This document shows, piece by piece, positions 26,999 to 35,960 of a DNA stretch of 64,000 nucleotides. How positions within the stretch are numbered: position 1 is the first letter of the stretch; each line of letters starts with the position of its first letter. This DNA is from Achromobacter piechaudii NBRC 102461. GTDB lineage: Bacteria; Pseudomonadota; Gammaproteobacteria; Burkholderiales; Burkholderiaceae_B. The notes under the pieces were generated by a model. It saw only the letters and a program-made list of their open reading frames with translations. It made no database searches and had not been told where the DNA came from. The stretch is taken from assembly GCF_001571245.1 (NCBI RefSeq), contig NZ_BCTK01000006.1, positions 372,001 to 436,000 on the forward strand, written 5' to 3'. Position numbers and translations under genes: made by a program.

Positions 26999-27622
26999 AT
27001 GTTGAAGACCCTGCTGGTTTCCCTGCTGGCGGCTGCGCCTGCCGCCCCATCCTTCGCCGCCCCATCGCTCGCCGCCCCATCCGACGCCGCCTATCCGCTG
27101 CAATGCCTGTACGCCGCCAAAGCGCAAGGCGGCGAGTTGCAATCCAACGAGCACTGCGCGCGCCCGGACGGCGACACGGTAGCGTTCGCGGCCCCGGCGC
27201 TGGCCAGCATGGACTTCGATGCGGACGAACTGTCGCCGGTGTACACGCACGGCTCATGGCGATGGGTGCGGCCCGATGGAAAATCGGCGGCCGTCGTCAC
27301 CTTCGACAATTTCGCGGACGACTTTCAAGACGGGCTGGCGCGCGGGCCGTGGTCAGGCGGCATGGCCTACTACGACACCCAGCTGAACCGCGTGCTGGCC
27401 ACGCCCTACGATTGGGTCGACCGCTTTCGCGACGGCCTGGCCCTGGTGTGCCAGGGCTGCCGCAAGGTCTATACGGCCGGGGGCGAGCACAGCGTCATGG
27501 CGGGCGGGCAATGGGGCGCCATCGACCGCCAGGGCGTATTGGTCATGCCCTTGCGCGCCGACGTCGCCAACCTGATGCGCGAGGTCGAAGCGGCGCGCGC
27601 GGATCGTGCAACAGGCGGCTAA
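26999..27622 (+). CDS. Exported protein with WG-repeat-like segments, function unknown
   Basis: 207 residues. The signal region contains a short in-frame repeat of AAPS units (15-nt periodicity, about 27035-27085). The mature part has WG-type pieces such as FQDGLARGPWSGGMAYYD, FRDGLALVCQGCRKVY and GGQWGAIDRQGVLVMPL, the pattern of WG beta-repeat proteins. A CxxC-like pair (CQGC) is visible. No enzyme motif is seen. It is convergent with the MocR gene and the two stop codons overlap. Confidence 0.65.
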   Translation: MLKTLLVSLLAAAPAAPSFAAPSLAAPSDAAYPLQCLYAAKAQGGELQSNEHCARPDGDTVAFAAPALASMDFDADELSPVYTHGSWRWVRPDGKSAAVVTFDNFADDFQDGLARGPWSGGMAYYDTQLNRVLATPYDWVDRFRDGLALVCQGCRKVYTAGGEHSVMAGGQWGAIDRQGVLVMPLRADVANLMREVEAARADRATGG

Positions 27623-29031
27623 CCGCCCGCCATCAGCTTGCCCAGCGTCGCCATGCCTTGTTCCATGTCGCCGCTCCACGGATGGCCGTGGTTCAGCCGC
27701 AGGAAATTTCCGAAGGCCCCCGACGACGAGAACAGCGGCCCCGGCGCGATGCTGATGCCGTGATCCAGCGCCGCGCGATGCACTTTCAGCGTGTCGATGT
27801 GCGCGGGCAATTCCACCCATACGAAATAGCCGCCTGCCGGGCGCGTGGCGCGCGTGCCCCTGGGGAAGTAGCGCGCCACGGCCTGCAACAGCTCGGCCTG
27901 CTGCAAGGCCAGCGTCTGGCGGAACTGACGCAGGTGGCGGTCATAGCCGCCTTTTTCCAGATAGGCCGCGATGGCTGCCTGCGTGGGCGCGGCGGTGGCC
28001 AGGCTGGTGGTGAGCTTGTTGCGCATGATCTGCCGTGTGTAGCGGCCGCCCGCCACCCAGCCCACGCGATACCCCGGCGCCAGCGTTTTCGAGAACGATG
28101 AGCAGTGCATCACGATGCCTTCCTTGTCGAACGCCTTGGCCGGGCGCGGCCGGGTTTCGCCAAAGTACAGCTCGCCGTAGACGTCGTCTTCGATCAGCGC
28201 GACGCCGTGGCGCGTCAGCAGTTTGACCAGCGCTTCCTTCTTGCTGTCGGGCATGAGGCTGCCCATGGGATTCTGAAACGTAGTCATCAGCCAGCAGGCG
28301 CGCGGCCGGTGCTGCACGATGGCCTTTTCCAGCGCTTGCAGGTCGATGCCTTCGCGCGGATGCGTGGCCACTTCGATGGCATGCAGCTGGTTGCGTTCCA
28401 GCGATTGCAGCGCGGCATAGAACGTGGGCGATTCGACGATGACCGCATCGCCGGGCTGCGTGACCGCCGCCAGGCTGAGGTTCAACGCGTCCAGCGCGCC
28501 GTTGGTGATGATGATGTCGTCCACCGGCACGGTCAGGCCGTCGGCCAGGTAACGCAGCGCGATGGCGCGGCGCAGCGCCGCATCGCCCGGGCTGAGGTCG
28601 TCGATGGAACCCCAGGGATCCAGGCGCTGCGCCGCCGACGCCATGAATTTTCCCAGCCGCGCGTAGGGCAGCAGCGACGGGCTGGGAAAGGCCGATCCAA
28701 ACGGCAGCATGTCGCGGCGCAAGGTGGCGTTGAGCACTTGCAGCACGTTGTCGCTGACGTCCACCGGGTGGCGGCCGGCGGCGGCGCTGGACAGGCCGTC
28801 CGGTTCAGGCAGCGCGGCGTGCGGCGCGCGCAGCACGTAATAGCCAGAGCGGTCGCGCGCGCGGATCAGGCCGCGCGCTTCCAGCAGGTAGTAGGCCTTG
28901 AACACCGTGGACGGGCTGACGCCCCGGCTGGCGCTGGTCTGCCGTACCGAGGGCAGGCGATCGCCCACTTGCAGCAAGCCCGAGCTTATTGAGGCGGTGA
29001 TGTCTTCGGTCAGCCGTTCATAGCGCTTCAT
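27619..29031 (-). CDS. MocR/PdxR family regulator (GntR helix-turn-helix plus aminotransferase-like domain)
   Basis: 470 residues. Residues 1-70 are a GntR winged helix (LPSVRQTSASRGVSPSTVF). After a linker, a fold-type-I aminotransferase domain runs to the end, with ITNGALDALNLSLAAV, FQNPMGSLMP, LIEDDVYGELYF and the PLP lysine in SSFSKTLAPGYRVGW. MocR proteins use PLP or its adduct as effector and control vitamin B6, GABA, taurine or amino acid genes. Nothing nearby is an obvious target. It lies 58 nt downstream of the DUF2474 gene on the same strand. Confidence 0.92.
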   Translation of the reverse strand: MKRYERLTEDITASISSGLLQVGDRLPSVRQTSASRGVSPSTVFKAYYLLEARGLIRARDRSGYYVLRAPHAALPEPDGLSSAAAGRHPVDVSDNVLQVLNATLRRDMLPFGSAFPSPSLLPYARLGKFMASAAQRLDPWGSIDDLSPGDAALRRAIALRYLADGLTVPVDDIIITNGALDALNLSLAAVTQPGDAVIVESPTFYAALQSLERNQLHAIEVATHPREGIDLQALEKAIVQHRPRACWLMTTFQNPMGSLMPDSKKEALVKLLTRHGVALIEDDVYGELYFGETRPRPAKAFDKEGIVMHCSSFSKTLAPGYRVGWVAGGRYTRQIMRNKLTTSLATAAPTQAAIAAYLEKGGYDRHLRQFRQTLALQQAELLQAVARYFPRGTRATRPAGGYFVWVELPAHIDTLKVHRAALDHGISIAPGPLFSSSGAFGNFLRLNHGHPWSGDMEQGMATLGKLMAGG

Positions 29032-29089
29032 GGCGATTCCGTTTCAAGAAGAAGGGCGGGTGGCAGCAGAGTATTCATCGTGCGTGCGC

Positions 29090-29260
29090 TCACAAGGACA
29101 TGCCGACGGCGCGCATCAGTAGCCGCAACGCGTAGGCGGCCACACCCAGCGTGGCGACGCTGGCGGCCCAGATCAGCGCAAGCCAGAGCAGGCGGCGGCG
29201 CCACGATGGCGTCGCGGGTTTGAAGCGATCAGCGCGGGTGGCGGTAGCGGAAGTCGACAT
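29090..29260 (-). CDS. DUF2474 family small membrane protein linked to cytochrome bd
   Basis: 56 residues: a polar N-terminus, WRRRLLWLALIWAASV leading into one transmembrane helix, and a short basic tail. DUF2474 proteins are encoded after cydAB genes of the cyanide-insensitive type and probably play a role like CydX. The ATG overlaps the cydB stop (TGATG arrangement), so it is the last gene of the cyd operon and translation is coupled. Confidence 0.8.
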   Translation of the reverse strand: MSTSATATRADRFKPATPSWRRRLLWLALIWAASVATLGVAAYALRLLMRAVGMSL

Positions 29261-30267
29261 CAATGGAACTCCTCGCCAGTGCGGACCTTGCCGCGAAACA
29301 CGTAGTACGACCAGGCGGTGTAGACCAGGATAATCGGAATGATCAGCAGCGCGCCGACCAAAGCGAAACCCTGGCTTTGCGGCGGCGCGGACGCCGTCCA
29401 GATCGAGATGTCTGGCGGAATGATGGCGGGCCAGATGCTGATGCCCAGGCCGGTGTAGGCCAGGAACACCAGCGCCAGCGACAGCATGAACGGGCCGGAC
29501 GCGGGCGTGCCGCGCACGCGCCGGATCAGGTCGAAGCCGGCGGCGGCCACCAGCACCGGCACGGGAAAGAACCAGAACATGTTGGGCAGGCTGAACCAGC
29601 GCTGTGCGATGTGCGGTTGCGCCAGCGGCGTCCAGACGCTCAACACCGCGATCACGGCCAGCAGCCCCAAGGTCAGCGGCCGCGCGATATCGCACATGTG
29701 GCGGTGCAGCCGGCCTTCGGTCTTCATGATGAGCCAGGTGCAGCCCAGCAGCGCGTAACCGGCAACCAGCCCTAAGCCCGTGAACATCGAGAACGGGCTG
29801 ATCCAGTCCCACGCGCCGCCCTGATAGGCGCGCCCCACGACGGGGATGCCTTCGATATAGGCGCCCAGCGTCACGCCCTGGAAGAACGTCGCCGTGACCG
29901 AACCGAACACGAAGGCGCGGTCCCAGTACGGGCGATGGTGTTCGTCCGCCTTGAAGCGGAATTCAAACGCCACGCCACGAAACACCAGTCCCAGCAGCAT
30001 GAACACCAGCGGCAGGTGCAGCGCGCTGAGAATCACCGAGTACGCCAGTGGAAACGCCGCCATCAGGCCAGCGCCGCCCAGCACCAGCCAGGTCTCGTTG
30101 CCGTCCCAGACGGGCGCCACGGTGTTGACCATGACGTCGCGTTCTTCGCGGTCGCGGATCAGCGGAAACAGGATGCCGATGCCAAGATCGAATCCATCCA
30201 TGACCACGTACATCATCACGCCGAACAGGATGATGACGGCCCAAATCAAAGCAAGGTCGATGCCCAT
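29260..30267 (-). CDS. cydB: Cytochrome bd-type quinol oxidase subunit II
   Basis: 335 residues with about eight transmembrane helices. It opens with VMDGFDLGIGILFPLI, the conserved CydB start, and includes NTVAPVWDGNETWLVLGG and FRGVAFEFRFK. Subunit II packs against CydA in the inner membrane and is needed for the heme d centre. It follows cydA with a 4-nt gap. The short Q-loop of the partner CydA places the pair in the CioAB group. Confidence 0.95.
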   Translation of the reverse strand: MGIDLALIWAVIILFGVMMYVVMDGFDLGIGILFPLIRDREERDVMVNTVAPVWDGNETWLVLGGAGLMAAFPLAYSVILSALHLPLVFMLLGLVFRGVAFEFRFKADEHHRPYWDRAFVFGSVTATFFQGVTLGAYIEGIPVVGRAYQGGAWDWISPFSMFTGLGLVAGYALLGCTWLIMKTEGRLHRHMCDIARPLTLGLLAVIAVLSVWTPLAQPHIAQRWFSLPNMFWFFPVPVLVAAAGFDLIRRVRGTPASGPFMLSLALVFLAYTGLGISIWPAIIPPDISIWTASAPPQSQGFALVGALLIIPIILVYTAWSYYVFRGKVRTGEEFH

Positions 30268-30271
30268 GGCG

Positions 30272-31708
30272 TCAGACTCCCGAAGGCTTGCGTGGCGCGG
30301 GTTCGATGCCCGCCTGGGTTGACGCGGCGGACAGCGGGCGCGACGGCTGGCGCGGTTCGCCAGGCCCGCCCGACAGCGGCGCGTGTCCCGGCGCGGGGCT
30401 GGGGCCCATGCGGATCAGACGCAGCATGTACGACACGCCCGCGCCGAACACCAACAGGTACACCGCGACGAACAAGGCCAGCGTCAGCGTCAGTTCTCCG
30501 ACGCCGTGCGGCGTGGCCGCATCGGCCGTGCGCATCACGCCATAGACGATCCAGGGCTGCCGGCCGATCTCGGTCACGTACCAGCCCGCCAGCATCGCCA
30601 CCATGCCCGACGGCCCCATCCACAACGCAAAGCGTTGCAGCGCGCGCGACTCATACAGCCGGCCGCGCCAGCGCGTCCACAGCGCCCAGCCGGCCAGCAG
30701 GATCATCAGCATGCCCAGTCCGGCCATGATGCGGAACGACCAGAACACCACTGTGGCGTTGGGGCGGTCTTCGGGCGGATACGACTTCAGGCCGGGAAAC
30801 TGGCCGTCCCAGCTATGCGTCAGGATCAGGCTGCCCAGCCGGGGCACGTCCAGCGCAAAGCGCGTTTCTTCGCGCTCCATGTCGGGCCAGCCGAACAGCG
30901 TCAGGGGTACGCCCGCGCCAGGTTCGTTTTCCCAATGCCCTTCGATCGCGGCGATCTTGGCCGGCTGATGCTTCAGCGTATTCAAGCCGTGAAAGTCGCC
31001 CACCACCGCTTGCAGAGGCGCCACCAGCAACAGCATGCCCATCGCCATGGCGAACATCTTCTTCACGGCCGGGCTGCGGTCGCCGCGCAGCAAATGCCAC
31101 GCGCCCGATGCGCCCACCATCAACGCGGTCGCAAGGAACGCGGCGATGCCCATGTGCGCCAGGCGGTAGGGGAACGAGGGGTTGAAGATCACCGCGAGCC
31201 AGTCGGTGGGCACGACTCGCCCGTCCAGGATCTCGTAGCCGGCAGGCGTCTGCATCCAGCTGTTGGACGCCAGGATCCAGGTGGCGGACACCAGCGTGCC
31301 CAGCGCCACCATGATGGTCGAGAAGAAATGCAGGCCGGGGCCCACGCGCGTCCAGCCGAACAACATCACGCCCAGGAAGCCGGCTTCCAGGAAGAATGCG
31401 GTGAGCACTTCATAGGCCAGCAGCGGTCCGGTCACGCTGCCGGCGAAGTCCGAGAAAAAGCTCCAGTTGGTGCCGAACTGGTAGGCCATCACCAGCCCGG
31501 ATACGACGCCCATGCCGAAATTGACGGCGAAGATCTTGGTCCAGAAGTGATAGAGGTCTCGATAGACGGGCTTGGCGGTGCGCAGCCACAGCCCTTCGAG
31601 TACGGCCAGATAGCTGGCCAGGCCGATCGTGATGGCCGGAAATACGATGTGAAATGAAATGGTGAACCCGAACTGTATTCGGGCGAGCAATAGCGCGTCG
31701 CCATGCAT
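30272..31708 (-). CDS. cydA: Cytochrome bd-type quinol oxidase subunit I (cyanide-insensitive type)
   Basis: 478 residues. The heme b595 ligand is H20 in SFHIVFP, and HMGIAAFLATAL, GDFHGLNTLKHQPAK and GWYVTEIGRQPW are all present. The protein is shorter than E. coli CydA (522 residues), consistent with the short Q-loop of the CIO group (alternative symbol cioA). It oxidises ubiquinol and reduces O2 to water without pumping protons, giving respiration at low O2 or with cyanide or sulfide present. The C-terminal 50 residues are a Pro/Ser-rich tail. A GntR regulator gene diverges upstream. Confidence 0.95.
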   Translation of the reverse strand: MHGDALLLARIQFGFTISFHIVFPAITIGLASYLAVLEGLWLRTAKPVYRDLYHFWTKIFAVNFGMGVVSGLVMAYQFGTNWSFFSDFAGSVTGPLLAYEVLTAFFLEAGFLGVMLFGWTRVGPGLHFFSTIMVALGTLVSATWILASNSWMQTPAGYEILDGRVVPTDWLAVIFNPSFPYRLAHMGIAAFLATALMVGASGAWHLLRGDRSPAVKKMFAMAMGMLLLVAPLQAVVGDFHGLNTLKHQPAKIAAIEGHWENEPGAGVPLTLFGWPDMEREETRFALDVPRLGSLILTHSWDGQFPGLKSYPPEDRPNATVVFWSFRIMAGLGMLMILLAGWALWTRWRGRLYESRALQRFALWMGPSGMVAMLAGWYVTEIGRQPWIVYGVMRTADAATPHGVGELTLTLALFVAVYLLVFGAGVSYMLRLIRMGPSPAPGHAPLSGGPGEPRQPSRPLSAASTQAGIEPAPRKPSGV

Positions 31709-31768
31709 AGTGGTCTTCCTGATGAACGTGTGTCCTACGCTGGCAACAGTAGATCCGGCAGGTCGAGT

Positions 31769-31906
31769 AGTACAGATTCAGAAACCGAATAAAAAAGCGG
31801 ATCAGTTGGCGGGCGAAAGCGCTCAGAGCGAAGCAGCACAAGGGGAAGCGGCCCTGTACTCGATGGGGACAGCATCGCGCCGATGGCGTCATAAAACAGT
31901 ACAGGG
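31769..31906. promoter_or_regulatory. cydA/GntR divergent region with three AGTACAG heptamers
   Basis: The 314-nt gap between cydA and the GntR gene has no convincing gene. AGTACAG occurs at 31769-31775 and 31898-31904 on the plus strand and at 31854-31860 on the minus strand. The latter two belong to a 9-bp inverted repeat, CCCTGTACT (31852-31860) and AGTACAGGG (31898-31906). These may be operator half sites for the GntR protein or a redox regulator. Confidence 0.4.
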
Positions 31907-32022
31907 GACATAGTGGGGCGGCCGCGCGGAGGGCGGTTTTCGATTCCGCTTCCTGGGCTACGATGGGAGCCCGCCGTTGGATCCCCCTTCATCGACGTTC
32001 GCCGCATAGGCACCCAGGAGTC

Positions 32023-32697
32023 ATGAGCATCACCCAATCAAAGGGCAGGCCAGATCAGGCCCAAGCCCTGCCGCACCGCATCCGCGACCAGTTGCGCTAT
32101 GAAATCCTGACGGGCGCCTTGCCCGCGGGCACGCCGCTCAAGCAGGATGCGCTGGCCACGCGCTTTCAGGCCAGCCGCATCCCGGTGCGCGAAGCGCTAC
32201 GCCAGCTGGAAACCGAGGGCCTGGTGGCCTATCGCCTGAACCGGGGCGCGGTCGTCATTCACATGGACGTGGACCAGATCTGCGAATTGCTGGACATTCG
32301 CATCGCGCTGGAAGGCTTTGCGGTGCGCGCGGCCGTGCCCAACATGGCGCGGGCCGATCTGGACGCGCTGCAAGCCATTCTCGATGCCTACGACGAGGCC
32401 GATACTGTCGCGCAATGGGCCGAGCTGAACCGCCGGTTTCATCTGGCGCTGTGCGCGCCGGCGAACAACGCGCGGCTGCGCCGGCTGATCGAGGAATACG
32501 GTCTGAACACCGACCGCTACACGCACGAGATGATGTCGCAGGCGAGCGGCAAGGAAGGCCCGCAATCGGATCACCGCCGCATCCTGGAAGCGTGCCGCCA
32601 GCAGGACGGCGCACTGGCCGCGCGCCTGGTGGAGGCGCACATCATCGAGACCAAGAAGACGCTGGTTGCGATGCATCGCATGCGCCAGGACGGGTGA
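32023..32697 (+). CDS. GntR family (FadR/FCD subfamily) transcriptional regulator
   Basis: 224 residues from ATG 32023, which follows AGGAG at the correct spacing; a start at 31963 has no such site. The N-terminal winged helix includes ALATRFQASRIPVREALRQLETEGLV. The all-helical FCD ligand domain follows, with metal-ligand-like ELNRRFHLALC and DHRRILEAC. FCD regulators usually respond to organic acids. It diverges from cydAB, whose regulation is one possible role, and is convergent with phaB. Confidence 0.93.
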   Translation: MSITQSKGRPDQAQALPHRIRDQLRYEILTGALPAGTPLKQDALATRFQASRIPVREALRQLETEGLVAYRLNRGAVVIHMDVDQICELLDIRIALEGFAVRAAVPNMARADLDALQAILDAYDEADTVAQWAELNRRFHLALCAPANNARLRRLIEEYGLNTDRYTHEMMSQASGKEGPQSDHRRILEACRQQDGALAARLVEAHIIETKKTLVAMHRMRQDG

Positions 32698-32819
32698 AGC
32701 CCCGCAGCGGCGGCATTGCGCGCAACGCGCAGACCTCCCCGCGCCCGGCCGCTGCCCCGCACTGAGCCGTTGCAAGCGCCCCGCTCATCGGATTCGCGAG
32801 CGGGCCCGACGCACGCCGA

Positions 32820-33566
32820 TCAATACATGTGCTGGCCGCCGTTGATGGCGACGTTGCTTCCCGTCATGAAGCCCGCGTGCTCGCTGCAAAGAAACGCCAC
32901 CAGCGCGGCGACTTCCTCGGGTTGGCCCAGCCGTCCTACCGGTATCTGCGGCAGGATCTTTTCCTTCAACACGTCTTCGGGCAAGGCCTGCACCATGCGC
33001 GTGTCCAGATACCCGGGTGACACCGTGTTGACGGTAACGCCCTTGCTGGCCAATTCCAGCGCCAGCGCTTTGGTGAAGCCATGGATGCCGGCCTTGGACG
33101 CTGCGTAATTGGTCTGGCCGAACGCACCCTTGCTGCCATTGACGGACGAAATGTTGACGATGCGGCCCCAGCCCCGGTCCGCCATGCCGCCACACAGCGG
33201 CTGCGTCATGTGGAACATCGAGTCCAGGTTGCTGCGCAGGACCTCGTTCCAGTTTTCCAGGCTCATCTTGCGCAGCCGCGCATCGCGCGTGATGCCGGCA
33301 TTGTTGATCAGGATGTCGATCTGGCGGCCATCGTGATCCAGCTTGCGCATCAGCGTCTGGCACGACGCGTAGTCGCCCACGTCCACGGGGTACAGCGTGA
33401 AGCGGCGGCCCTGCGACGCCTCTTCTTCGGCCCACGCGCGCGCGGCGCTTTCATTGGTGTGATAGGTGGCGATGACGTCGTGGCCGGCCTCTTGCAGCGC
33501 GATGGCGATGGCGCGGCCCAGGCCGCCAGCTCCGCCCGTCACGAGCGCGGTGCGTTTATCCGTCAT
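32820..33566 (-). CDS. phaB: Acetoacetyl-CoA reductase PhaB
   Basis: 248 residues, classical short-chain dehydrogenase. It has TGGAGGLG for NADP(H) binding (10-17), NNAG (88-91), catalytic Ser140/141, and YAASK with Y154 and K158. The ending SNVAINGGQHMY is the PhaB/FabG-type C-terminus with GGQHM as in Ralstonia PhaB. It reduces acetoacetyl-CoA to (R)-3-hydroxybutyryl-CoA for polyhydroxybutyrate. Its start lies inside the 3' end of the phasin gene (11-nt overlap), so the two are co-expressed. No phaC or phaA is present in the window. Confidence 0.9.
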   Translation of the reverse strand: MTDKRTALVTGGAGGLGRAIAIALQEAGHDVIATYHTNESAARAWAEEEASQGRRFTLYPVDVGDYASCQTLMRKLDHDGRQIDILINNAGITRDARLRKMSLENWNEVLRSNLDSMFHMTQPLCGGMADRGWGRIVNISSVNGSKGAFGQTNYAASKAGIHGFTKALALELASKGVTVNTVSPGYLDTRMVQALPEDVLKEKILPQIPVGRLGQPEEVAALVAFLCSEHAGFMTGSNVAINGGQHMY

Positions 33567-34026
33567 GGCGGTCTCCGGGTTGGTTGGCCTCGCGCATGGC
33601 CGCGCAGGCAGCGGCCATCTGGTCGGTCATCGCCGTGAAGATCTGCGACATGGGGAAGGGGGCCGGCGTGATGCCGCCGCCCGTGGCCAGCTTGAACCAG
33701 CCGCTCATGGCTTCGCCCAGGCCGGCGGTCAGCGCGGCCTGCTCTTGCAGCGCGGCATGGGTGATGGCCTGGCTGGCTTCCAGCTGCGCCTGCCAGTGCT
33801 TGCGTGTGATGTCGCCCAACGCGGGGGCAAGCGATTGCCAGTCGCCGCCTTGTTGCAGCGGGGCCAGCGTGGATTGCGTGTTAGCGGTGTGTTGATCGGC
33901 CAGACGGCGGCCCAGTTCGAGCCAGCGTTGCTGGCTTTCCTGGGCAAGCTGGGCCAGGCGCTGGTAATAAGCGGCGTTGGCGCCCGCGATTCCCGAGGGC
34001 GGCGAGGTGGTAGGTTTCTTCATCAT
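33556..34026 (-). CDS. Phasin family protein
   Basis: 156 residues, beginning with two Met codons. The sequence is helical and Ala/Gln-rich with little predicted hydrophobic core: YYQRLAQLAQESQQRWLELG, HWQAQLEASQAITHAALQEQ and MSQIFTAMTDQMAAACAAM. This pattern and the direct overlap with phaB identify it as a phasin, a coat protein of PHB granules. It is a little shorter than the 180-190 residues usual for PhaP. Confidence 0.8.
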   Translation of the reverse strand: MMKKPTTSPPSGIAGANAAYYQRLAQLAQESQQRWLELGRRLADQHTANTQSTLAPLQQGGDWQSLAPALGDITRKHWQAQLEASQAITHAALQEQAALTAGLGEAMSGWFKLATGGGITPAPFPMSQIFTAMTDQMAAACAAMREANQPGDRHDG

Positions 34027-34275
34027 CCATCCTTCTCAAAGTGGTAAGGGGTAACGAATCAGTCCTGTAAGCCGTCGGGGGCGCGGTTGGCTGGGCCACG
34101 CGCACGGCGTGGATCAACAATAGCCCAGCGCGGACCCGCAATACCAGCCCGGTTGCGCCGCCTATTTGTGCCAGCAAAGTAACTTGACGTTACCCCCGCG
34201 CTTGGTGTGTCATGCGACGAAGCGGCATTGGCGCTGCTAAGACTACTGAGCGAGGCGGTTTTGGCCACATCAGGA

Positions 34276-35907
34276 ATGACGGTTCGCGTGCCGTCCTGGC
34301 GGTACCTGCCCGTGGCGCTCGCCTTGGTGCTTCCCGCCCTGCTTTGCCTGGTGGGAACCTGGATACACGCCAAGAAGCAGCAGCGCGCCGAAGCGGAAGC
34401 CGCCGCGCAGATCGTGCGCGTGCAGGTCGAAAGCATATTGGCGCAAGCCTGGCCAGTGCTGGACGAAGTCGCGGAATTGACGCCGCAGCCTTGCGCGCAG
34501 GCACTGCCGCTGCTGCGCCGCTGGGGCACGCTGAACCCGTATTTCCGCGCCTTGATCCTTGCCAACGAGCGGCACATCTATTGCTCGTCGATCGTCGGCG
34601 AGGTGGACGCCGAGCTGGGCGATTTTCGAAAATGGCCCATCGAAGGCACACCCGAGCGCTGGATGTTTTCGGTGGCGGGTACGCCGATGGCGCCGGATCG
34701 TCCGGCGATCCTGCTGGGCAAGCCCGGCGCGCCGGGATACAGCGGTGCGGTCGCGCTGGACGGGCGCTACGTGCTGGACCTGCTCAACGCCGTGGGCACG
34801 CTGGGCGACTACCGCCTTGAACTGATCGTGGGCAAGGGCGCGCCCATTCAAAGCGACTCCTGGAAAGCCGACGACGCCGAAGTCGAGCCCGTGTATGACG
34901 AGATCACGCGCAATGATGGCCGCGTGGCGCTGACGATCAATGTCAGGGCGCCCACGGCCAGCATGATGCACGCGTGGCAGCAGTTGCTATGGAGCTATCT
35001 GCCCGCCACCTTGCTGATCGGCGCGGGGCTGGCCTTTGCCGCGTATCGGCTGCAACTGAACCGGCTGTCGTTCAAAGAGCAGTTGCGCCGCGCGATGCTG
35101 GCTAATGAGTTCCAGGTGTATTACCAGCCCGTGTATGGACAGTTGACCGGGCAGTGCGAAGGCGCCGAAGCGCTGATGCGGTGGAACCGTCCGGGCGTGG
35201 GCTTCGTGCGGCCCGACATCTTCATCGCCGCCGCCGAAGCGGAGGGCATGATCATTCCGCTGACGCAGCACTTGCTGCGCCTGATCGAACGCGACATGCG
35301 TAGCTGGACGACGTCGCCCGACTTTCACATCGGCGTGAACATCGCGCCCGAGCACCTGTCCAGCAACGTGCTCGTGCCCGACATGCAGACCTTCCTGGCA
35401 AACGTCGCCGCGCGTCGTCCCTTGCTGGTGCTGGAGATCACAGAGCGCAGCCTGATCCAGGACAGCGGGCAGGCGCGGCGCAACATCGATGCGTTGCGCG
35501 CGGCCGGCGTGCGCGTGGCCATCGATGATTTCGGCACCGGGCATTGTTCGCTGTCTTACTTGCAGAAGTTTCCGGTGGATTATCTGAAGATCGATAAAGG
35601 CTTCGTGCAATCGATCCTGCCCACGGGTGAAGAGGCGCCCGTGCTGGATGTGATCATCACCTTGTCGCATCGCCTGAATCTGGCGGTGGTGGCCGAAGGC
35701 GTTGAAACGCAGGTCCAGTTCGACTACCTGACGGCGCGTGGCGTGGCGTTCATTCAAGGCTATCTGTTTGCACGGCCGATGCCGGCCGCCGAGTTCATGC
35801 CGTGGTACGCGCAGCACTCGCCGCCTGGCGCGACGTCGGTGGTCGCCGGGGGCGCGAAAGTCGGCATGTTGACCGATACGCAGCCGCCGGCCGCGCCAGC
35901 GGCGTAA
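34276..35907 (+). CDS. CSS-motif/EAL domain cyclic-di-GMP phosphodiesterase
   Basis: 543 residues from ATG 34276; a GTG at 34207 in the same frame lacks a ribosome binding site, so the start is uncertain. A transmembrane helix (residues 8-28) is followed by a periplasmic CSS domain (HIYCSSIVGEVD), a second helix (YLPATLLIGAGLAFAAY), and a cytoplasmic EAL domain. The EAL domain retains EALMRW, NIAPEHL, EITER, DDFGTG and KIDKGFV, so phosphodiesterase activity is expected. In E. coli relatives (PdeB/PdeC type) the CSS cysteines form a redox-controlled disulfide that limits activity. It diverges from the phasin gene. Confidence 0.9.
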   Translation: MTVRVPSWRYLPVALALVLPALLCLVGTWIHAKKQQRAEAEAAAQIVRVQVESILAQAWPVLDEVAELTPQPCAQALPLLRRWGTLNPYFRALILANERHIYCSSIVGEVDAELGDFRKWPIEGTPERWMFSVAGTPMAPDRPAILLGKPGAPGYSGAVALDGRYVLDLLNAVGTLGDYRLELIVGKGAPIQSDSWKADDAEVEPVYDEITRNDGRVALTINVRAPTASMMHAWQQLLWSYLPATLLIGAGLAFAAYRLQLNRLSFKEQLRRAMLANEFQVYYQPVYGQLTGQCEGAEALMRWNRPGVGFVRPDIFIAAAEAEGMIIPLTQHLLRLIERDMRSWTTSPDFHIGVNIAPEHLSSNVLVPDMQTFLANVAARRPLLVLEITERSLIQDSGQARRNIDALRAAGVRVAIDDFGTGHCSLSYLQKFPVDYLKIDKGFVQSILPTGEEAPVLDVIITLSHRLNLAVVAEGVETQVQFDYLTARGVAFIQGYLFARPMPAAEFMPWYAQHSPPGATSVVAGGAKVGMLTDTQPPAAPAA

Positions 35908-35960
35908 ACACTAGCGGGTTGCTCTGGTCGGGGCTCGGGGCTATGTGGCCGATGACGCGA

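Noticed and set aside
34048..34196. A distant 9-bp inverted repeat GGGGTAACG/CGTTACCCC between the phasin and EAL genes
   Set aside because: The arms are more than 130 nt apart with no other supporting signal, so chance is likely.
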